Below the pieces are notes generated by a model. It was not told where the DNA came from and made no database searches. It saw only the letters and a program-made list of their open reading frames with translations. From Motilibacter peucedani (GTDB lineage Bacteria > Actinomycetota > Actinomycetes > Motilibacterales > Motilibacteraceae): 64,000 nucleotides of DNA. The position numbers and the translations under genes were made by a program. Below, in pieces: positions 1 through 9,607 of this stretch. Numbering within the stretch: the first letter of the stretch is position 1; each line of letters opens with the position of its first letter. The stretch spans positions 248,001-312,000 of the forward strand of contig NZ_RBWV01000011.1 in the NCBI RefSeq assembly GCF_003634695.1. The letters are read 5' to 3'.

Positions 1-1888
1 CCTCCGCGAGCGGCACGAACGCCGCCGGCGTCAGCAGCCCGAGCGACGGGTGCTCCCACCGCACGAGCGCCTCGCAGCCGGCCACGGTCATGCGCTCGTG
101 GTCGACGATCGGCTGGAAGAACAGCCGGAACTCGCCGCCGTGCAGGCCGTCGGAGATGTCGGACTCGCGCGCGGTGGTCGCGGGCCGCGGCGACGCGGTC
201 TCGCCCCCGGCGTGCACGACCTGGTTGGCGCCGCGGCGCTTGGCCTGGTACATCGCCACGTCGGCCGCGCGCAGCAGCTGCTCGACGCGGCCGCCCGGGC
301 CGGCGTGGACGGCGACGCCGACGCTGGTGGTGACGTGGGTGGGCCGGCCCTCGATCTGGAACGGCCGCTCGAAGGCGCTGAGCACCCGGTGGGCCACCGC
401 CTCGGCGGCCAGCTCGTCGGGCACGGCCGGCAGCACGAGCGCGAACTCGTCGCCGCTGAGCCGGCCCACCAGGTCGCCGGGGCGCACGGCCCCGAGCAGG
501 CGCGCGGCCGCCTGGCGCAGCAGCTCGTCGCCGGCGGCGTGGCCGAGCTCGTCGTTGATGCGCTTGAAGCGGTCGAGGTCGCAGAAGAGCACCGCCACCA
601 TGTCGCGGTCACCGCCGGAGCGCAGCACGCGCTCGAGGGTGTCGCGGAAGAGCACGCGGTTGGGCAGCCCGGTCAGGGCGTCGTGCTGCGACGAGTGGCG
701 CACCGCCTCGTGGAGCCGGGCGCTCTGCAGCGCGGTGCCGGCCTGGTGGGCGACGCCGCGCAGGCGGGTGACGAGCTCCTCGCCCTGCGCCTCGGCGTTG
801 CCGAGGGTCGACCAGCCGACGGTCACGGCGCCCAGCAGGTCGTGGTCGCCGACGAGCGGCACGACCATCGCCTCCTCAGCCCCCACGGCAGCCAGCAGCC
901 GGTCGACGGGCGGGCTCACGGCGCCGCGCTGCACGTGCATCGGCTCGCGCCGGGTGAGCAGGGCCGCCACCTCGGGGCACTCCTGCGGCCGGACGGCGGC
1001 GCTCAGCATGTGGGCGTCCTGCTCGGGCGACATCCCGGTCGTGGCGACGCCGCGCAGCTCCCCGGCGCGGGCGTCCCACACCATGACGGTCGCGTGGTCG
1101 CAGGTCGCGACGCCGGGCAGCGAGTCGGCGACGACGCGCACGACGGCGTCGACGGTCCGCGACTCCGAGAGCCGGCGGGCGAGGACGAGCAGCGCCTCGA
1201 GCCGGTGGAGCAGCAGCCGCTGCCCGGCGCGCTCGCCCTCGAGGTCCTGCAGCAGCCGGGCGTGGTCGATCGCCAGCGCGGCGTGCCGGCCGTACATGTC
1301 GAGCAGCTCGCTGGTCTCGGCGTCGGGGCGCCGGCCGTCGGCGGGCAGGTCGACGCTCAGCGTGCCGACCAGGCTGCCGTCGGCGCCGTTCAGGCGCACG
1401 AACATCGCGTCCTCGGGGTGGAACGCGTCGAGGTCGCCGCTGTCGGGGTCGTCGACCTCTGGCACCCAGGCGGCGAGCAGGCCGTCCTCGGGCCAGACGA
1501 AGTGCCTGTGGTCGAGGAAGACGACGTTGCTGTCATCGGTGCCGGCTCGGAGCATCTCCTCCCAGGAGCTGCGGCTGCGCACCTGGCCGAGCAGCGCGTC
1601 GCGGGCGGCCTCGTCGCCCGAGACGACGACGACCTCGAGGTCGCCCTCGTCGTTGACCAGGTTGACCACGGAGACGCCGAAGCCGAGCGCGCGGGCCCCC
1701 TCGGCGACCGCCTCGAGGGTGGCGGTGAGCTCGCGGTGGCCGTTGATGCCGGCGACGAGCTCGTGCAGGCTGCTCAGCGCGGCCGCGCGCCGGTGCGCGA
1801 CGTCGAGCGGGAGCGTCCCGGGCGCGGGGCGCAGGAAGCGCACCGACCGGCGCTCGGCGAGAGGCGTACGCCCCGGCTGCTCGCTCAC
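1..1888 (-). CDS. GAF-GAF-GGDEF-EAL cyclic-di-GMP signalling protein (3' end outside window)
   Basis: Membrane-free sensor that should make and/or degrade the second messenger c-di-GMP. About 629 residues are visible. Two GAF-like regions lie at roughly residues 25-205 and 225-375. The GGDEF domain starts near the HDALTGLPNR motif (about residue 393) and has an SGDEF active-site loop near residue 477, a variant generally compatible with cyclase activity. The EAL domain begins near 565 and its EAL motif is read as CEALVRW near residue 605; the rest of it is cut off by the window edge. The GTG start is chosen because AAGGAGGG lies 5 bases upstream. It sits downstream of the chemotaxis receptor gene but is separated from it by a strong hairpin, so it is probably transcribed on its own. 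Confidence 0.9.
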   Translation of the reverse strand, partial: MSEQPGRTPLAERRSVRFLRPAPGTLPLDVAHRRAAALSSLHELVAGINGHRELTATLEAVAEGARALGFGVSVVNLVNDEGDLEVVVVSGDEAARDALLGQVRSRSSWEEMLRAGTDDSNVVFLDHRHFVWPEDGLLAAWVPEVDDPDSGDLDAFHPEDAMFVRLNGADGSLVGTLSVDLPADGRRPDAETSELLDMYGRHAALAIDHARLLQDLEGERAGQRLLLHRLEALLVLARRLSESRTVDAVVRVVADSLPGVATCDHATVMVWDARAGELRGVATTGMSPEQDAHMLSAAVRPQECPEVAALLTRREPMHVQRGAVSPPVDRLLAAVGAEEAMVVPLVGDHDLLGAVTVGWSTLGNAEAQGEELVTRLRGVAHQAGTALQSARLHEAVRHSSQHDALTGLPNRVLFRDTLERVLRSGGDRDMVAVLFCDLDRFKRINDELGHAAGDELLRQAAARLLGAVRPGDLVGRLSGDEFALVLPAVPDELAAEAVAHRVLSAFERPFQIEGRPTHVTTSVGVAVHAGPGGRVEQLLRAADVAMYQAKRRGANQVVHAGGETASPRPATTARESDISDGLHGGEFRLFFQPIVDHERMTVAGCEALVRWEHPSLGLLTPAAFVPLAE

Positions 1889-1922
1889 GCCACCCTCCTT
1901 ACCCCTCGTCCCCTGCACGGAA

Positions 1923-1950
1923 GCGGCCCGCTGCGTTCGCAGCGGGCCGC
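1923..1950 (-). terminator. Hairpin terminator after the chemotaxis receptor gene
   Basis: Perfect 12-bp inverted repeat, GCGGCCCGCTGC and GCAGCGGGCCGC, around a 4-base GTTC loop. It lies between the receptor stop codon and the start of the GGDEF/EAL gene. There is no strong T-run, as is usual in high-GC actinobacteria. Confidence 0.75.
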
Positions 1951-1969
1951 ACCGTAGCGGGTCGTGCGA

Positions 1970-3562
1970 CTAGTAGCGGAAGGTCGAGACCATCGACTGC
2001 AGGTCGCCGGCCATCCGGTTGAGCTCAGAGACCGCGACCTGCGACTGCGTGACGCCGTCGGTCGTCTCCGCCGAGGCGGCGGCGACGCGCGAGATGTTGC
2101 TCGCGATCTCGCCGGAGCTGCCCGCCGCCTGGGTGGCGTTGCGGTTCATCTCCTGGGTCGTGGCCGTCTGCTCCTCGACCGCGGTGGCGATGGTGACCTG
2201 GAAGTCGTTGATCTGGCGGATGACCTCGGAGATCTCACCGATGGCCGAGACGGCGCCGGCGGTGTCTACCTGGATGGACTCGACGCGGCGGGCGATGTCC
2301 TCGGTGGCGCGCGCGGTCTCCTGCGCGAGCTCCTTGACCTCGTTCGCGACGACCGCGAAGCCCTTGCCGGCCTCGCCGGCGCGGGCGGCCTCGATGGTGG
2401 CGTTGAGCGCGAGCAGGTTGGTCTGCTGGGCGATCGTGGTGATGACCTTGACGACGTTGCCGATCTCGGCCGAGGAGTCGCCGAGCTTGCCGACCGTGAC
2501 GTTGGTCGCCTGGGCGACGTCGACCGCGACGGCGGCCACGCGGGCGGCCTCGTTGGCGTTGTGCGCGATCTCGCTGATCGAGGCGCCCATCTCCTCCGAG
2601 CCGGTGGAGACGGTGGCGACGTTGAGCGAGACCTGCTCGGCGGCCGCGGACACCGCGGCGGCCTGCTCCGAGGTCTCCTGGGCCGAGGCGGCGATGCTGC
2701 GCGAGGTGCTGGCCATCTGGCCGGCGGCCGCCGCGACGGCGGAGGCGGAGGTGGCGACGGCCGAGACGACCTCGCGGACGCCGGCCTGGGCCGCGTCGAG
2801 CGAGCGCGCCATGGTGCCGAGCTCGTCGGTCGACGAGACGTCGGCGCTGACGGTCAGGTCACCCTGCGCCATGGCCTCGAGCGAGCGGCGGACGCGGCCG
2901 AGCGGTCCGACGATGCCGCGGGCGACGAAGAAGCCGACCACGACGGCCAGCGCGCTGCCCAGCAGCGAGAGCACGAGGATCCAGGTGCGGCCGGCGCTGT
3001 AGGCACCCTCGGCCTGCCCGACCGAGGCGTTGATGCTGGCGTCGGTGGTGGCGAACAGGCCGTCGATCGCCTTGTCCATGCCCTGGATCGCGGGCAGCAT
3101 CTGCTTGGTGTAGACGTCGCTGACGGCCGCCATGTCCTTGTTCTTGACCGCCGTCGACACGCCGCTCTCGGCGGTCTTGTAGGCGTTCCACGCGCTGGTG
3201 AACTGGGCGAAGGGCGCCTCGTAGGGCGTGCCGGCCACCGTCGGGGCGGTCTTCGCCAGGCTCGCGTCGAGGCCGGAGACCGCAGCGGCGTAGGCCTTCA
3301 CGAGGCTGTCGTCGCCGGTGGGCACGAAGTCGGCTGCCGTAGCGGCGTTCTGCACGCGCAGGCTGGTGGCGCGCAGGTCGGCGATCTGGCGCAGCGCGGT
3401 GGCGCCCTGCGACTTGATGTTGCGGGCGGCGTCGCGCTCGGCGGACAGCTTCTGGAAGCTCACGACACCCACGGCCAGCGTCGCGATGGCGCTGAGCACG
3501 ACGGCCGCGAGGACGCGGACCGCGATGGGCCGGTTGGCGAACACGGCTCGGAACTTGGTCAC
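1970..3562 (-). CDS. Methyl-accepting chemotaxis protein
   Basis: Transmembrane chemoreceptor of 530 residues that would signal to CheA/CheW. It has a first membrane helix (about residues 14-36), a periplasmic-side four-helix-bundle-type sensor rich in Ala, Lys and Asp, and a second helix (about 195-217). A HAMP linker and a long coiled-coil signalling domain follow. The conserved hairpin tip contains [20 protein letters not shown]. The GTG start at 3562 is preferred over an upstream in-frame start because GAAGGA precedes it by about 8 bases and the first helix then lies close to the N-terminus. No che genes are nearby, so it is an orphan receptor. The sensor domain gives no clue to the ligand. 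Confidence 0.93.
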   Translation of the reverse strand: MTKFRAVFANRPIAVRVLAAVVLSAIATLAVGVVSFQKLSAERDAARNIKSQGATALRQIADLRATSLRVQNAATAADFVPTGDDSLVKAYAAAVSGLDASLAKTAPTVAGTPYEAPFAQFTSAWNAYKTAESGVSTAVKNKDMAAVSDVYTKQMLPAIQGMDKAIDGLFATTDASINASVGQAEGAYSAGRTWILVLSLLGSALAVVVGFFVARGIVGPLGRVRRSLEAMAQGDLTVSADVSSTDELGTMARSLDAAQAGVREVVSAVATSASAVAAAAGQMASTSRSIAASAQETSEQAAAVSAAAEQVSLNVATVSTGSEEMGASISEIAHNANEAARVAAVAVDVAQATNVTVGKLGDSSAEIGNVVKVITTIAQQTNLLALNATIEAARAGEAGKGFAVVANEVKELAQETARATEDIARRVESIQVDTAGAVSAIGEISEVIRQINDFQVTIATAVEEQTATTQEMNRNATQAAGSSGEIASNISRVAAASAETTDGVTQSQVAVSELNRMAGDLQSMVSTFRY

Positions 3563-3655
3563 GTCTCGGGTCCTTCGATCGGGGTCGGGTGCCAGCAGCG
3601 GTGCTGGTCTCACCCGCTCATCGGCATCGCCGGACAGGACTTGACGCGTTCGCCG

Positions 3656-5125
3656 TCAGCTGCTCCGGACCCGCCGCTCGGCGTCCGCCCAGACGACCGT
3701 CGGCGGAGCCGGCTCGTAGCGCTGGAGCGGCTGGGTGCGCGCCACCAGCGCCCGCAGAGCGGCCAGGTCCCCTCCCACCGCACCGAGGGCCCGGGCCTGC
3801 ACCAGCGCGTTGCCGATCACGGACGCCTCGACCGGTCCGGCGACGACCGGCAGGCCGACGGCGTCGGCCGCCGCCTGGCAGAGCAAGGCGTTCTGCGAGC
3901 CGCCCCCGACCACGTGCAGAACGCGCACCTCGGTGCCCGTGAGCGCCGCCGCCTCGTGCACCGTCCGCCGGTAGGCGAGGGCGAGGCTGTCGACGATGCA
4001 GCGTACGAGCTCGGCCGGCGTCCGGGGCACCGGCTCGCCCCGCTCCTGGCACAGGGCGCGGATGCGCGCGGGCATGTCGCCCGGCGGCAGGAAGCGGGGG
4101 TCGTCGGGGTCGACGACGCTGCGCAGCCGCGGCAGCCGCGCCGCCTCGTCGAGCAGGGCACCCAGGTCGGCGACGTGCCCGTCGAGCCGCCACGTGCGCA
4201 GCGACTCCTGCAGGAGCCACAGGCCCATGACGTTGCGCAGGTAGCGCACGGTCCCGTCGACGCCCAGCTCGTTGGTGAAGCCGGCCTCGCGGCTCGCACC
4301 GGTGAGCACGGGACCGTCGAGCTCGAGCCCGACCAGCGACCAGGTGCCGCACGAGACGTACGCGGCCCCCGCGCCCATCGGCACTCCGACGACCGCCGAG
4401 GCGGTGTCGTGCGACCCCACGGCCACCACCGGCATGCCTGGCTCGACACCGGTTCCCGCAACGGCGTCGGAGGTGACCTCCCCGAGCAGCGTGCCTGGCT
4501 CCACCAGGTCGGGCAGCAGGCTCCGCCGGATGCCGAGGCGGGCGACGAGCTCGTCGTCCCACGCCCGCCGGGTGACGTCGAGCAGCTGGCTCGTCGACGC
4601 GTTCGTCACCTCGGCGACCGTCGCACCGGTGAGCCAGTAGCCGAACAGGTCAGGGACGAGCAGCACCTGGTCGGCCTGCTCGAGCAGTCCCCCGCGTCGC
4701 TCGGCGACGAGCTGGTAGGCGGTGTTGAAGGGCAGGAACTGGATGCCGGTGCTCGAGTAGACGCGCTCGGCACCGACGTCCGACAGCACGTCCGCCATCA
4801 CCCCGCTGGTGCGGGAGTCCCGGTAGTGCACCGGGTTGCCGAGCAGCCGCCCGGACGCGTCGAGCAGTCCGTAGTCGACGGCCCAGGAGTCGATGCCCGC
4901 GGAGTCGAGCCGTCCGGCGGTCTGCTGCGCCTGGCGGAGACCGTGCAGCATGCTGCGGTGCAGCGAGAGCACGTCCCAGTGCAGCGTCCCGGCCACCCGC
5001 ACCGGCTCGTTGGCGAACCGGTGGACCTCGGAGAGCTGCAGCTGGTCAGCTCCCACGGCACCGACGACGACCCGGCCGCTGGACGCGCCGAGGTCGACGG
5101 CGGCGACCGTGGCGAGCGCGGTCAC
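3656..5125 (-). CDS. rhaB: Rhamnulokinase
   Basis: FGGY-family kinase of 489 residues that phosphorylates L-rhamnulose to L-rhamnulose 1-phosphate using ATP. The N-terminal phosphate-binding motif reads AVDLGASSGRVVVG. Other family signatures are WAVDYGLLD, VSCGTWSLVG and the C-terminal VVGGGSQNALLCQ adenosine motif. Its GTG start overlaps the stop of the aldolase/dehydrogenase gene by four bases (GTGA), so the three rhamnose genes form one coupled operon in the order isomerase, aldolase/dehydrogenase, kinase. Length is normal for RhaB. Confidence 0.94.
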   Translation of the reverse strand: MTALATVAAVDLGASSGRVVVGAVGADQLQLSEVHRFANEPVRVAGTLHWDVLSLHRSMLHGLRQAQQTAGRLDSAGIDSWAVDYGLLDASGRLLGNPVHYRDSRTSGVMADVLSDVGAERVYSSTGIQFLPFNTAYQLVAERRGGLLEQADQVLLVPDLFGYWLTGATVAEVTNASTSQLLDVTRRAWDDELVARLGIRRSLLPDLVEPGTLLGEVTSDAVAGTGVEPGMPVVAVGSHDTASAVVGVPMGAGAAYVSCGTWSLVGLELDGPVLTGASREAGFTNELGVDGTVRYLRNVMGLWLLQESLRTWRLDGHVADLGALLDEAARLPRLRSVVDPDDPRFLPPGDMPARIRALCQERGEPVPRTPAELVRCIVDSLALAYRRTVHEAAALTGTEVRVLHVVGGGSQNALLCQAAADAVGLPVVAGPVEASVIGNALVQARALGAVGGDLAALRALVARTQPLQRYEPAPPTVVWADAERRVRSS

Positions 5126-7152
5126 CTCAGGAACGCGGCGGCGACGCCCGCGTCGACCGGGACGTGCAGGCCCGTCGTGTGGGTCAGGTCCCCTCCGCAC
5201 AGGGCGAAGACCGCGTTGGCGACGTGCTCGGGCAGGACCTCGCGCTTGAGCAGGGTGCGCTGCGCGTAGTAGGCGCCGAGCTCCTCCTCCGGGACGCCGT
5301 ACACCGCGGCGCGGGAGGCACCCCAGCCGCCGGCGAAGATGCCCGACCCGCGGACGACTCCGTCGGGGTTGATGCCGTTGACCCGGATCTGGTGCGGCCC
5401 CAGCTCGGCCGCGAGCAGCCGGACCTGGTGGGCCTGGTCGGCCTTCGTCGCGCCGTAGGCGATGTTGTTGGGGCCGGCGAAGATGCTGTTCTTGCTGGAG
5501 ATGTAGACGATGTCGCCGCCCATCTCCTGCTCGATCATGATCCGCGCCGACTCGCGGGCGACGAGGAACGAGCCCTTGGCCATCACGTCGTGCTGCAGGT
5601 CCCAGTCGCGCTCGGTGGTCTCGAGCAGCGACTTCGACAGCGAGAGGCCGGCGTTGTTGACCACGAGGTCCACCCCGCCGAAGGCGAGCACGGCCTCCCG
5701 CAGGGCCGCCGCCACCGCCTCGCCGTCGGACACGTCGGCCGCGACGCCCACCGCCACGTCGGCACCGCCGATGTCGGCGGCCGCCGCCTGCGCCTTGCCC
5801 AGGTCGAGGTCGGCGATGACGACGCACGCGCCCTCGGCCGCGAGCCGGGTGGCGATGGCCTTGCCGATGCCAGATGCCGCGCCGGTGACGAACGCGATGC
5901 GCGACTGCAGCGGCTTCGGCTTCGGCATCCGCTGGAGCTTGGCCTCCTCGAGCGACCAGTACTCGATGCGGAACTTCTCGTTCTCCTCGATCGGGGAGTA
6001 GGTGGAGATCGCCTCCGCGCCCCGCATGACGTTGATGGCGTTGACGTAGAACTCGCCCGCCACTCGCGCCGTCTGCTTGTTGGCGCCGAACGAGAACATG
6101 CCGACGCCCGGCACCAGCACGATCGCCGGGTCCGCGCCGCGCATGGCGGGCGACTCCGGGGTCGCGTGCCGCTCGTAGTAGGCGGCGTAGTCGGCGCGGT
6201 AGGCCGCGTGCAGCTCCTCCAACCGGGCGACCGTGTCCTCCACCGGCGCCGTCGCCGGCAGGTCGAGCACCATAGGCCGCACCTTGGTGCGCAGGAAGTG
6301 GTCGGGGCAGCTGGTGCCCAGGGCCGCCAGCTCGGGGTGCCGCTCGCTCGCGAGGAAGTCGAGGACCACGTCGCTGTCGGTGAAGTGGCCGACCTGCGGC
6401 TTGTCGGTCGAGGCGAGACCGCGGATGACCGGCGCGAGCCGGGCCGCACGCGTACGCCGCTCCTCCTCTGGCAGCGCGACGTAGCCCTCCAGCGGGGCGC
6501 CGAACGGATCGGCCGCACCCTTCTCGGCGATGTACGCAGCGGCGCGCTCGATGATCGACAGCGAGTGGCGCTCGCACTCCTCGCTGGTGCGGCCCCACGC
6601 GGTGATCCCGTGCCCGCCGAGGATGCAGCCGATCGCCTGCGGGTTCGCCTGCTTGACGGCCGCGATGTCGAGGCCGAGCTGGAAGCCCGGACGACGCCAC
6701 GGCACCCAGACGACGTCGTCGCCGAAGCACTCCTTGGTCAGCGCCTCGCCGTCGGCCGCGGTCGCGAACGCGATGCCGGCGTCGGGGTGCAGGTGGTCGA
6801 CGTGGTCTGCGTCGACCAGGCCGTGCATCGCGGTGTCGATGCTCGGGGCCGCGCCGCCCTTGCCGTGCAGGCAGTAGTCGAACGCGGCGACCATCTCGTC
6901 CTCGCGCTCGACGCCGGGGTAGACGTCGACCAGCGAGCGCAGCCGGTCGAGGCGCAGCACGGCCAGGCCGCTCTCCGTCAGCGCGCCGAGGTCACCGCCG
7001 GACCCCTTGACCCACAGCAGCTCCACCGGCTGTCCGGTGACCGGGTCCGTCGCGGCGCCCTTGGCCGAGGTGTTGCCGCCTGCGTAGTTGGTGTTCTTCG
7101 GGTCCGCGCCGAGCCGGTTGGACCGGGCGACCAGCTCCTCGACCGTGCTCAT
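5122..7152 (-). CDS. rhaEW: Bifunctional rhamnulose-1-phosphate aldolase / short-chain (lactaldehyde) dehydrogenase
   Basis: Two-domain enzyme of 676 residues. The N-terminal class II aldolase domain (about 1-400) shows the Zn-site signatures HLHPDA and GGHGITAWG. It would split rhamnulose 1-phosphate into DHAP and L-lactaldehyde. The C-terminal SDR domain has the NAD-binding loop TGAASGIG near residue 420 and the catalytic YGATK motif, and would oxidise lactaldehyde to L-lactate. This fusion is the known RhaEW type found in Bacillus, Streptomyces and Chloroflexus. The ATG at 7152 is chosen over an ATG three codons upstream because it overlaps the isomerase stop as ATGA. The lactate it makes links it to the lut genes across the divergent promoter. 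Confidence 0.93.
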   Translation of the reverse strand: MSTVEELVARSNRLGADPKNTNYAGGNTSAKGAATDPVTGQPVELLWVKGSGGDLGALTESGLAVLRLDRLRSLVDVYPGVEREDEMVAAFDYCLHGKGGAAPSIDTAMHGLVDADHVDHLHPDAGIAFATAADGEALTKECFGDDVVWVPWRRPGFQLGLDIAAVKQANPQAIGCILGGHGITAWGRTSEECERHSLSIIERAAAYIAEKGAADPFGAPLEGYVALPEEERRTRAARLAPVIRGLASTDKPQVGHFTDSDVVLDFLASERHPELAALGTSCPDHFLRTKVRPMVLDLPATAPVEDTVARLEELHAAYRADYAAYYERHATPESPAMRGADPAIVLVPGVGMFSFGANKQTARVAGEFYVNAINVMRGAEAISTYSPIEENEKFRIEYWSLEEAKLQRMPKPKPLQSRIAFVTGAASGIGKAIATRLAAEGACVVIADLDLGKAQAAAADIGGADVAVGVAADVSDGEAVAAALREAVLAFGGVDLVVNNAGLSLSKSLLETTERDWDLQHDVMAKGSFLVARESARIMIEQEMGGDIVYISSKNSIFAGPNNIAYGATKADQAHQVRLLAAELGPHQIRVNGINPDGVVRGSGIFAGGWGASRAAVYGVPEEELGAYYAQRTLLKREVLPEHVANAVFALCGGDLTHTTGLHVPVDAGVAAAFLR

Positions 7153-8330
7153 GCTCCCCATCCCGCCTGGTTGCCGCCCACCCGGTCGGCGGCGATCTGG
7201 TCCTGGTAGCCCGATGCCTTGTAAGCGGCGATCGGGTCGCGCGGCAGCCCGCGCTCCTCGCGCTGGTCGGCCAGGAGCCCGCGCACGTCGGTGTTGAACG
7301 CGTCCATGAGCAGCCCGTTGGCGCCGAGCACGTCACCGGCCAGCTGCGCGGCCTTCAGCGCCTCGCGGTCCACGAGCAGCGCCTTGGCCATGGACTCGAG
7401 CACGTTGAGGACCGAGCGGATCTGGCCCTGGACCTTCGGCTCGATGTTGTGGCACTGGTCGAGCATGAAGTTCACGCCCGACGACGGCAGGTGCGCGTCC
7501 TGCTGCACGATCTCGTGCAGGATGCGGAAGAGCTGGAACGGGTCTGCCGCGCCGACCATCAGGTCGTCGTCGGCGTAGAACCGCGAGTTGAAGTCGAAGG
7601 CGCCGAGGCGGCCGTGGCGCAGCAGCTGCGCCACGATGAACTCGATGTTGGTGCCCGGCGCGTGGTGCCCGGTGTCGAGCACCACCAGCGCCTTGTCCCC
7701 CAGCGCCAGGCAGTGCAGCAGCGACGTGCCCCAGTCGGGGACGTCCATCGAGTAGAAGTAGGGCTCGAAGAACTTGTACTCCAGCAGCAGCCGGTGGTCC
7801 TCGCCCAGCGCCGCGTAGACCTGCTGCAGCGAGTCGGCCAGCCGCTCCTGGCGGTCGCGCAGCGAGTCCTGCCCCGGGTAGTTGAGCCCGTCGGGCAGCC
7901 AGACCTTGAGGTCCTTCGAGCCGGTCGCGTGCATGACCTCGATGCACTCGAGGTGGTGCGCCACCGCCTTGGCCCGCACCGCCTTGTCGGCGTGCGTCAG
8001 CGAGCCGAGCATGTAGGCGTCGTCCTGGAAGAGGTTGGAGTTGATCGCGCCGACCGACACACCCTGGTCCGCCGCGTACGCCGCCAGCGTGCCGTAGTCG
8101 TCCACGCGGTCCCACGGGATGTGCAGCGACACCCGCGGCGACGCTCCGGTGAACCGGTGCACCTGCGCGGCGTCCGCGACCTTCTCGAACGGGTCGCGCG
8201 GCACCCCCGGCTGCGAGAACACCTTGAAGCGGGTGCCGGAGTTGCCGTAGGCCCACGAGGGGACCTCGATGGTGAAGTCGGCGAGGCCGTCGCGGACCCG
8301 GAGGGTCACGTCAGGGTCGTGGGCAGTCAT
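7149..8330 (-). CDS. rhaI: L-rhamnose isomerase (RhaI type)
   Basis: TIM-barrel metal-dependent isomerase of 393 residues that converts L-rhamnose to L-rhamnulose. It resembles the Pseudomonas stutzeri/Streptomyces type rather than E. coli RhaA. Visible active-site stretches are LEYKFFEPYFYSMDVPDWG, VLDTGHHAPGTNIE and FDFNSRFYADDDLMVG, which hold the acidic and histidine metal ligands. The ATG at 8330 is chosen because GGAGA lies 7 bases upstream; an ATG six codons earlier has no ribosome binding site. First gene of the rha operon, preceded by a clear promoter and a LacI-type operator. Confidence 0.94.
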   Translation of the reverse strand: MTAHDPDVTLRVRDGLADFTIEVPSWAYGNSGTRFKVFSQPGVPRDPFEKVADAAQVHRFTGASPRVSLHIPWDRVDDYGTLAAYAADQGVSVGAINSNLFQDDAYMLGSLTHADKAVRAKAVAHHLECIEVMHATGSKDLKVWLPDGLNYPGQDSLRDRQERLADSLQQVYAALGEDHRLLLEYKFFEPYFYSMDVPDWGTSLLHCLALGDKALVVLDTGHHAPGTNIEFIVAQLLRHGRLGAFDFNSRFYADDDLMVGAADPFQLFRILHEIVQQDAHLPSSGVNFMLDQCHNIEPKVQGQIRSVLNVLESMAKALLVDREALKAAQLAGDVLGANGLLMDAFNTDVRGLLADQREERGLPRDPIAAYKASGYQDQIAADRVGGNQAGWGA

Positions 8331-8371
8331 GCGGTGTCTCCATGCCACCCGGACGACAGGTGGGCTTGTTG

Positions 8372-8383
8372 TGAAACGGTTCA
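8372..8383. promoter_or_regulatory. LacI-type operator in front of rhaI
   Basis: TGAAACGGTTCA: outer TGAA/TTCA arms and a central CG, with one mismatched pair. It lies just downstream of the predicted rha -10 box, a position suited to repression. Related sites are at 14874 and 21006. Confidence 0.65.
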
Positions 8384-8396
8384 GTCGGACGCCGCC

Positions 8397-8425
8397 ACCC
8401 TAGGCCGGGCAGAGAGAGCGGTCAA
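8397..8425 (-). promoter_or_regulatory. Predicted promoter of the rhaI-rhaEW-rhaB operon
   Basis: On the minus strand, TTGACC, a 17-base spacer and TAGGGT, which is close to the housekeeping consensus. The LacI operator begins about 14 bases downstream of the -10 box. Confidence 0.6.
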
Positions 8426-8552
8426 CACCTCCCTGGTGCACGTTCCGGGGCCCCTGTCGAGAACTGACACCTGGCTATGCTGTTGACACGTTCCAAGCAA
8501 TCGGGCCCTGGTCCGGCGGCGGCGCCGTGCGCGGCGACAGACAGGAGGTCGC

Positions 8553-9605
8553 ATGTCGTCAGCCGGCATCCGCGACGTGGCCACGCTCGCCCAGGTGTCC
8601 GTCGGCACCGTGAGCAACGTGCTGAACCGACCCGATGCCGTTGCGCCCGCGACGCGCCAGCGCGTGGAGCACGCGATCGAACAGCTCGGGTTCGTCCGCA
8701 ACGAGGCAGCCCGGTCCCTGCGCGCGGGCCGGAGCCGGACGATCGGCCTGCTCGTGCTCGACGTGGCCAACCCGTTCTTCACCGACGTGGCTGCCGGCGC
8801 CGAGGCTGCGGCCGACGCGAGCGGCGCGGTCATCACGCTCTACAACTCCGGGCAGAGCCGGGAGCGCGAGTCCCGCCACCTGGCCCACCTCGAGGAGCAG
8901 CGGGTCCAGGGAGTGCTCGTCACGCCGGTCGACACCCGCAACCCGCGGCTGGACCGGCTGGTCGAACGCGGCACACCGGTCGTGCTCGTCGACCGCGGGG
9001 CCGACCGCGCCGACCGGTGCTCCGTCTCTGTGGACGACGTACGCGGTGGCAGCCTCGCGCTCGAGCACCTGCTCTCGCGTGGGCACACGCGGACCGCGTT
9101 CGTCGGCGGCCCGTTGGACGTCCCCCAGGTGATCGACCGCTACCGCGGCGCCACCCGGGCCGTCGAGGCCCAGACCGGCGCCACGTTGTCGCTCACGGAG
9201 ACGAGCGGCCTCACCGTGGAGGACGGGCGCCGGGCCGGTGAGCTGCTGGCGGCGATGCCCGCGTCGCGCCGCCCGACGGCGGCGTTCTGCGCCAACGACC
9301 TCATCGCCCTCGGTCTGTTGCAGGCGATGACTGCAGCAGGGCTCCGCGTCCCCGGCGACCTGGCGATCGTCGGCTACGACGACATCTACTACGCGGCGGC
9401 GGCGGCGGTGCCGCTGACCTCCGTGCGCCAGCCGCGCGAGCTGCTGGGTCGCACCGCCGCCGAGCTGCTGCTGGAGGAGATCAACGACGACGGGCTTGTC
9501 CACGCCCACCGGCAGGTGGTGTTCGAGCCGGAGCTCGTGGTGCGCGCGTCGAGCGACGTACGACGACCAGCAGCCCGCAAGCGGGCGCCGAAGGAGGCAG
9601 GCTGA
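8553..9605 (+). CDS. LacI-family transcriptional regulator (rhamnose/lactate)
   Basis: DNA-binding repressor of 350 residues. The N-terminal helix-turn-helix contains VSVGTVSNVLNRP, followed by the hinge and a periplasmic-binding-protein-like effector domain (GYDDIYYAAAAAVPLTSVRQP near the end). AGGAGG lies 6 bases before the ATG. It is divergent from the rha operon and its stop is only 2 bases before lutA, so regulator and lut genes are probably one transcript. By context it senses rhamnose or a rhamnose intermediate and binds the TGAANCGNTTCA sites. It is a close paralogue of the regulator at 21185, with a nearly identical recognition helix. CACGTTCC occurs twice upstream (around 8440 and 8488), but its role is unclear. 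Confidence 0.9.
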   Translation: MSSAGIRDVATLAQVSVGTVSNVLNRPDAVAPATRQRVEHAIEQLGFVRNEAARSLRAGRSRTIGLLVLDVANPFFTDVAAGAEAAADASGAVITLYNSGQSRERESRHLAHLEEQRVQGVLVTPVDTRNPRLDRLVERGTPVVLVDRGADRADRCSVSVDDVRGGSLALEHLLSRGHTRTAFVGGPLDVPQVIDRYRGATRAVEAQTGATLSLTETSGLTVEDGRRAGELLAAMPASRRPTAAFCANDLIALGLLQAMTAAGLRVPGDLAIVGYDDIYYAAAAAVPLTSVRQPRELLGRTAAELLLEEINDDGLVHAHRQVVFEPELVVRASSDVRRPAARKRAPKEAG

Positions 9606-9607
9606 CC

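Noticed and set aside
50-1973. Two long plus-strand frames over the GGDEF/EAL gene
   Set aside because: The minus strand holds clear GAF, GGDEF and EAL motifs with a good GTG start; the plus-strand frames are composition artefacts.
1964-5269. Plus-strand open frame of about 1100 codons opposite the chemoreceptor and rhamnulokinase genes
   Set aside because: It is the mirror frame of real high-GC genes: composition is Arg/Gly/Val/Asp-rich and repetitive, it matches no family, and it spans two well-supported minus-strand genes.
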